Assembly (NCBI GenBank): GCA_041653595.1 | Contig: JBAZFB010000025.1 | Location: 1 to 15,905, forward strand | Origin: Candidatus Omnitrophota bacterium | GTDB lineage: Bacteria > Omnitrophota > Gorgyraeia > Pluralincolimonadales > Pluralincolimonadaceae | Length of the DNA: 15,905 nt | Direction: 5' to 3' | Part shown: positions 13,433-15,905 of the stretch, one piece after another | Layout of the letters: each line of letters begins with the position of its first letter | How positions within the stretch are numbered: the first letter of the stretch is position 1 | Position numbers and translations under genes: made by a program | Notes under the pieces: model-generated | What the model was told of the DNA's origin: nothing | Seen by the model: only the letters and a program-made list of their open reading frames with translations | Database searches by the model: none

Positions 13433-14254
13433 ATGCCCGACATAAAAGACCTTAAAGAAAAAGCGCGCAAGCTCAGGATCGACATCCTCGAGACCATCGC
13501 CGGGGCCGGAAGCGGCCACCCCGGGGGTTCGCTCTCCTGTGTAGAGATCCTCGTCGGCCTGTATTATTATAAATTGAGGCACAAACCCTGTGACCCGGCC
13601 TGGGACGGAAGGGACAGGTTCATAATGTCGAAGGGGCATGCCAGCGCCGCGCTTTATTCGATCCTCGCGTCCTGCGGGTATTTTCCGAAGGAAGAGCTGA
13701 AAAATTACAGGAAGCTGGGCAGTATGCTACAGGGGCATGCCTATTCAGGCGTCCCGGGGGTCGAATTCTCTACAGGATCCCTCGGCGAAGGCCTGTCCGT
13801 AGCCAACGGGATGGCTCTCGGAGCGAAAATAAAAAAGAAGGATTTTAAAGTATACTGCCTGCTCGGAGACGGCGAGATGCAGGAAGGCCAGGTCTGGGAG
13901 GCGGCGATGACCGCAGCGCAGCATAAGCTCGACAACCTCTGCGCCATAGTCGATCATAATGGCGTCCAGCAGAACGGGCCTGTCGCCCGGATAAAAAATG
14001 AGGACCCTCTGGCCGTGAGGCTGAGGGATTTCGGCTGGAACGCACTGGATATAAACGGCCACGACCCCGAGGATGTGATAAAGGCATTGGACCTCTTCGG
14101 CCAGGCGGCAGGTAAACCGACCGCCATAGTAGCGCACACGATAAAAGGCAAGGGCGTCTCTTTCATGGAGGGCGACCCTAAGTGGCACGGTAAGGCGCCG
14201 GATAAGGAAGAACTTTCGAAGGCGCTTGAAGAGATCAAAAGGGAGAAGATATGA
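13433..14254 (+). CDS. Transketolase, N-terminal (TPP-binding) subunit
   Basis: This 273-residue protein corresponds to the first half of transketolase. It has GSGHPGGSLSCVEIL (27-40, with H29), SKGHASAALYS (67-76, H69), GHAYSGVPG and the thiamine-diphosphate motif GDGEMQEG (145-152) closing near DHNGVQQNG (174-182). Split transketolases are common in archaea and many anaerobes. The enzyme moves two-carbon units between sugar phosphates in the cytoplasm for pentose supply. The stop overlaps the start of the C-terminal subunit as ATGA, giving matched translation. The ribosome site AAGGA is only 2 bases from ATG 13433, unusually close, so coupling to the upstream gene (5 bases away) may matter. 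Confidence 0.93.
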   Translation: MPDIKDLKEKARKLRIDILETIAGAGSGHPGGSLSCVEILVGLYYYKLRHKPCDPAWDGRDRFIMSKGHASAALYSILASCGYFPKEELKNYRKLGSMLQGHAYSGVPGVEFSTGSLGEGLSVANGMALGAKIKKKDFKVYCLLGDGEMQEGQVWEAAMTAAQHKLDNLCAIVDHNGVQQNGPVARIKNEDPLAVRLRDFGWNALDINGHDPEDVIKALDLFGQAAGKPTAIVAHTIKGKGVSFMEGDPKWHGKAPDKEELSKALEEIKREKI

Positions 14255-15219
14255 CGGCCGGGATGAAAGGCCCTGCGGGGTCCAAGGCGACCCGCGACGG
14301 TTTCGGCGAAGCGCTCCTGCAGCTGGGGCGGGAGAATAAAGATATAGTCGTCTTGTCCGGCGACCTCGAGGATTCCACGCGCGCCGAATATTTCAAGAAG
14401 GAATTCCCGGAGAGATTTTTTAATCTCGGCATAGCCGAGCAGGATATCGCCGGGACAGCCGCGGGGTTAAGCAAGGTAGGGCTGGTCCCGTTCATTTGTT
14501 CTTTCGCGGCCTTCTGGGCCAACGCGTTCGGCGTCTTCAGGGTGAGCGTCTGTTACAATAATTGCAACGTAAAGATCGTCGGGACGCACAGCGGGATATC
14601 GGTCGGGCCGGACGGCGCTACTGCGCAGGCTCTCGAGGATATAGCCGCGATGACGGCCCTTCCTAATATGTCTGTCGTCTGCCCGGCCGACGCGGCTGAA
14701 GCGGAAAAAGCCACAAGGGCCATCGCCGCCATAGACGGGCCGATATATCTCAGGTTAGGGAGGGAGGCCGTGCCGTCCGTGACGGATAAAGAAAAGCCGT
14801 TTATCTTCGGAAAGGCCTGCGTATTGAAGGACGGCGCCGGCGCCGCTATCATCGCGTGCGGGCATATGGTATCCGAATCGCTGAAAGCCGCGGAAAAACT
14901 TTCGAAAGAAGGGATAGAAGCGCGCGTAATAAATATGCACACGATCAAGCCTATCGACCGGGAAGAGGTGGTCAAGGCCGCGAAAGAGGCCGGCGCTATC
15001 GTGACCGCCGAGGAGCACCAGGTAAACGGCGGCCTCGGAAGCGCTGTTGCCGGGGTCCTGGCCTGCGAATGCCCGGTCCCGCTGGAAATGGTCGCGGTCC
15101 GCGACGCGTTCGGGGAGTCGGGCGAAGGTGAAGAATTATTGAAGAAATATAACCTGAAGGAAGATGATATAATAAAAGCCGTTAAAAGAGCCGTTTCTCG
15201 AAAAAATGGGGGTGGGTGA
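14251..15219 (+). CDS. Transketolase, C-terminal subunit
   Basis: The 322 residues hold the pyrimidine-binding domain and the C-terminal domain. NLGIAEQDIAGTAAGLS carries the Glu that activates the thiamine cofactor. THSGISVGPDGATAQALEDI and YLRLGREAVP are typical of split transketolases, and 1-deoxyxylulose-5-phosphate synthase is related but usually single-chain. The C-terminal domain (about 190-322) includes MHTIKPIDREEV and TAEEHQVNGGLGSAV. The active enzyme needs the upstream subunit, whose stop overlaps this ATG. The PurF-like gene begins in a TGATG overlap at its stop. ATG 14263 is an alternative start four codons in. Confidence 0.93.
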   Translation: MTAGMKGPAGSKATRDGFGEALLQLGRENKDIVVLSGDLEDSTRAEYFKKEFPERFFNLGIAEQDIAGTAAGLSKVGLVPFICSFAAFWANAFGVFRVSVCYNNCNVKIVGTHSGISVGPDGATAQALEDIAAMTALPNMSVVCPADAAEAEKATRAIAAIDGPIYLRLGREAVPSVTDKEKPFIFGKACVLKDGAGAAIIACGHMVSESLKAAEKLSKEGIEARVINMHTIKPIDREEVVKAAKEAGAIVTAEEHQVNGGLGSAVAGVLACECPVPLEMVAVRDAFGESGEGEELLKKYNLKEDDIIKAVKRAVSRKNGGG

Positions 15220-15905
15220 TGAGCGGATTGTTCGGCGTAGTGTCAAAGGGGGACTGCGCGGAGATACTTTTTTACGGGACCGACTACCATACGCACATGG
15301 GCACCGAATACGGAGGGATGGCGGTCCTCGGGGAGAATTTCACGCGGCAGATACACAGCGTAAGCCAGAGCCAGTTCAAGTCGAAATTCTTCGACGACTG
15401 CAAAAGGATGAAGGGCAACAAGGGGATAGGCGTCATAAGCTCGTTCGATGAGCAGCCGGTCTACCTTAACTCGAAGTTCGGCCCGCTCTGCATAGTGACA
15501 TGCGGCCTTATAGAAAATACCGAGGAACTCATGAACGGCCTCCTCGATAAGGGAATATCTTTCAGCGAGTTCACGAAAGGCTCGGTCAATACCACCGAAC
15601 TGATCGCGAAACTCATCGTGCAGGGAGACAGCATCATCGGCGGCATAGAGAAGATGTCCGGGATGATAGAAGGCTCGTGTTCGCTGCTGATCCTGAACAA
15701 AGACGGGATATACGCGGCGAGGGACAGGTCCGGCTATACGCCGCTTGCGGTCGGAAAACGGATGGATGCGTGGGCGGTGGCCTCGGAGACGACCGCTTTC
15801 CCCAACCTTGAATTCCAGACGGTAAAATTCCTCGAGCCCGGCGAGATCGTCCTGCTGAACGGCGAGGGTATGGTCCAGAGGAAGCCCGGAGGGAAGGCGA
15901 ACCAG
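15219..15905 (+). CDS. PurF-like amidophosphoribosyltransferase homologue, Ser for catalytic Cys (partial)
   Basis: The frame opens at ATG 15219 and stays open for 229 codons to the right edge, so the gene is incomplete. It shows the N-terminal class II glutamine amidotransferase domain of PurF: MSGLFGVVSKGDC at the start, GTEYGGMAVLGENFTRQIHS, then GVISSF, TTELIAKLI, then ARDRSGYTPLAVG and ASETTAF. In working PurF the residue after Met is the nucleophile Cys (MCGI...); here it is Ser, and the usual HNGNLVN glutamine-binding motif reads TCGLIEN. Glutaminase activity is therefore probably lost or altered. The phosphoribosyltransferase domain, if present, lies outside. It overlaps the transketolase stop by TGATG, so it is in the same transcript. 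A PurF paralogue with a non-purine role is the likeliest reading. Confidence 0.8.
   Translation, partial: MSGLFGVVSKGDCAEILFYGTDYHTHMGTEYGGMAVLGENFTRQIHSVSQSQFKSKFFDDCKRMKGNKGIGVISSFDEQPVYLNSKFGPLCIVTCGLIENTEELMNGLLDKGISFSEFTKGSVNTTELIAKLIVQGDSIIGGIEKMSGMIEGSCSLLILNKDGIYAARDRSGYTPLAVGKRMDAWAVASETTAFPNLEFQTVKFLEPGEIVLLNGEGMVQRKPGGKANQ

Noticed and set aside
1..15905. CRISPR array, tRNA or rRNA
   Set aside because: No regularly spaced repeats or recognisable RNA gene signatures were seen by eye on either strand.

Overview
The window looks like chromosomal DNA of an anaerobic or microaerophilic Gram-negative bacterium. A diderm envelope is implied by the LptF/LptG-type permeases. Anaerobiosis is implied by a flavodiiron protein, rubredoxin, rubredoxin reductase and ferritin-like set. 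The backbone is GC-rich (63% in the 60 bases I counted from 8701) and uses many ATA and AGG codons. That resembles PVC/Omnitrophota-type genomes, but the taxon is an inference from style, not proof.

Layout. (1) Positions 2-139 are the last 45 codons of a class II fructose-bisphosphate aldolase gene entering from the left. (2) Positions 140-2954 are an AT-rich island with a membrane protein, two small secreted proteins, a possibly truncated ORF, a decayed frame and REP-like palindromes. No recombinase is visible. (3) Positions 2955-3044 are a second copy of the aldolase 3' end, with identical protein but 13 synonymous differences in 84 bases. (4) On the minus strand, 5912 to 3041, lies a tight comF - lptF - lptG operon. 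lptF is split by a -1 frame change at a run of eight A. (5) A short divergent region (5913-5990) carries two facing promoters whose -10 boxes sit 7 bases from each start codon. (6) Plus strand from 5991: a secreted GH144/glucoamylase-like hydrolase; then fixX, a ferritin-like diiron protein, a flavodiiron protein, rubredoxin and an NAD(P)H:rubredoxin-type reductase; then a DUF4870 membrane protein, uppP, a DUF1846 protein, a two-subunit transketolase, and a PurF-like protein that runs off the right edge.

How it works together. Rubredoxin reductase, rubredoxin and flavodiiron protein form the known electron path from NAD(P)H to O2 (or NO). The ferritin-like protein probably handles peroxide or iron. 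ComF, LptFG, UppP and the secreted glycosidase concern DNA uptake and the envelope. Transketolase and aldolase belong to sugar-phosphate metabolism.

The points most worth a second look are the duplicated aldolase 3' end around the AT-rich island, the frame change in lptF, the Ser in place of the catalytic Cys in the PurF-like protein, and the pair of apparently leaderless promoters. I see no rRNA, tRNA, CRISPR array or complete insertion sequence.
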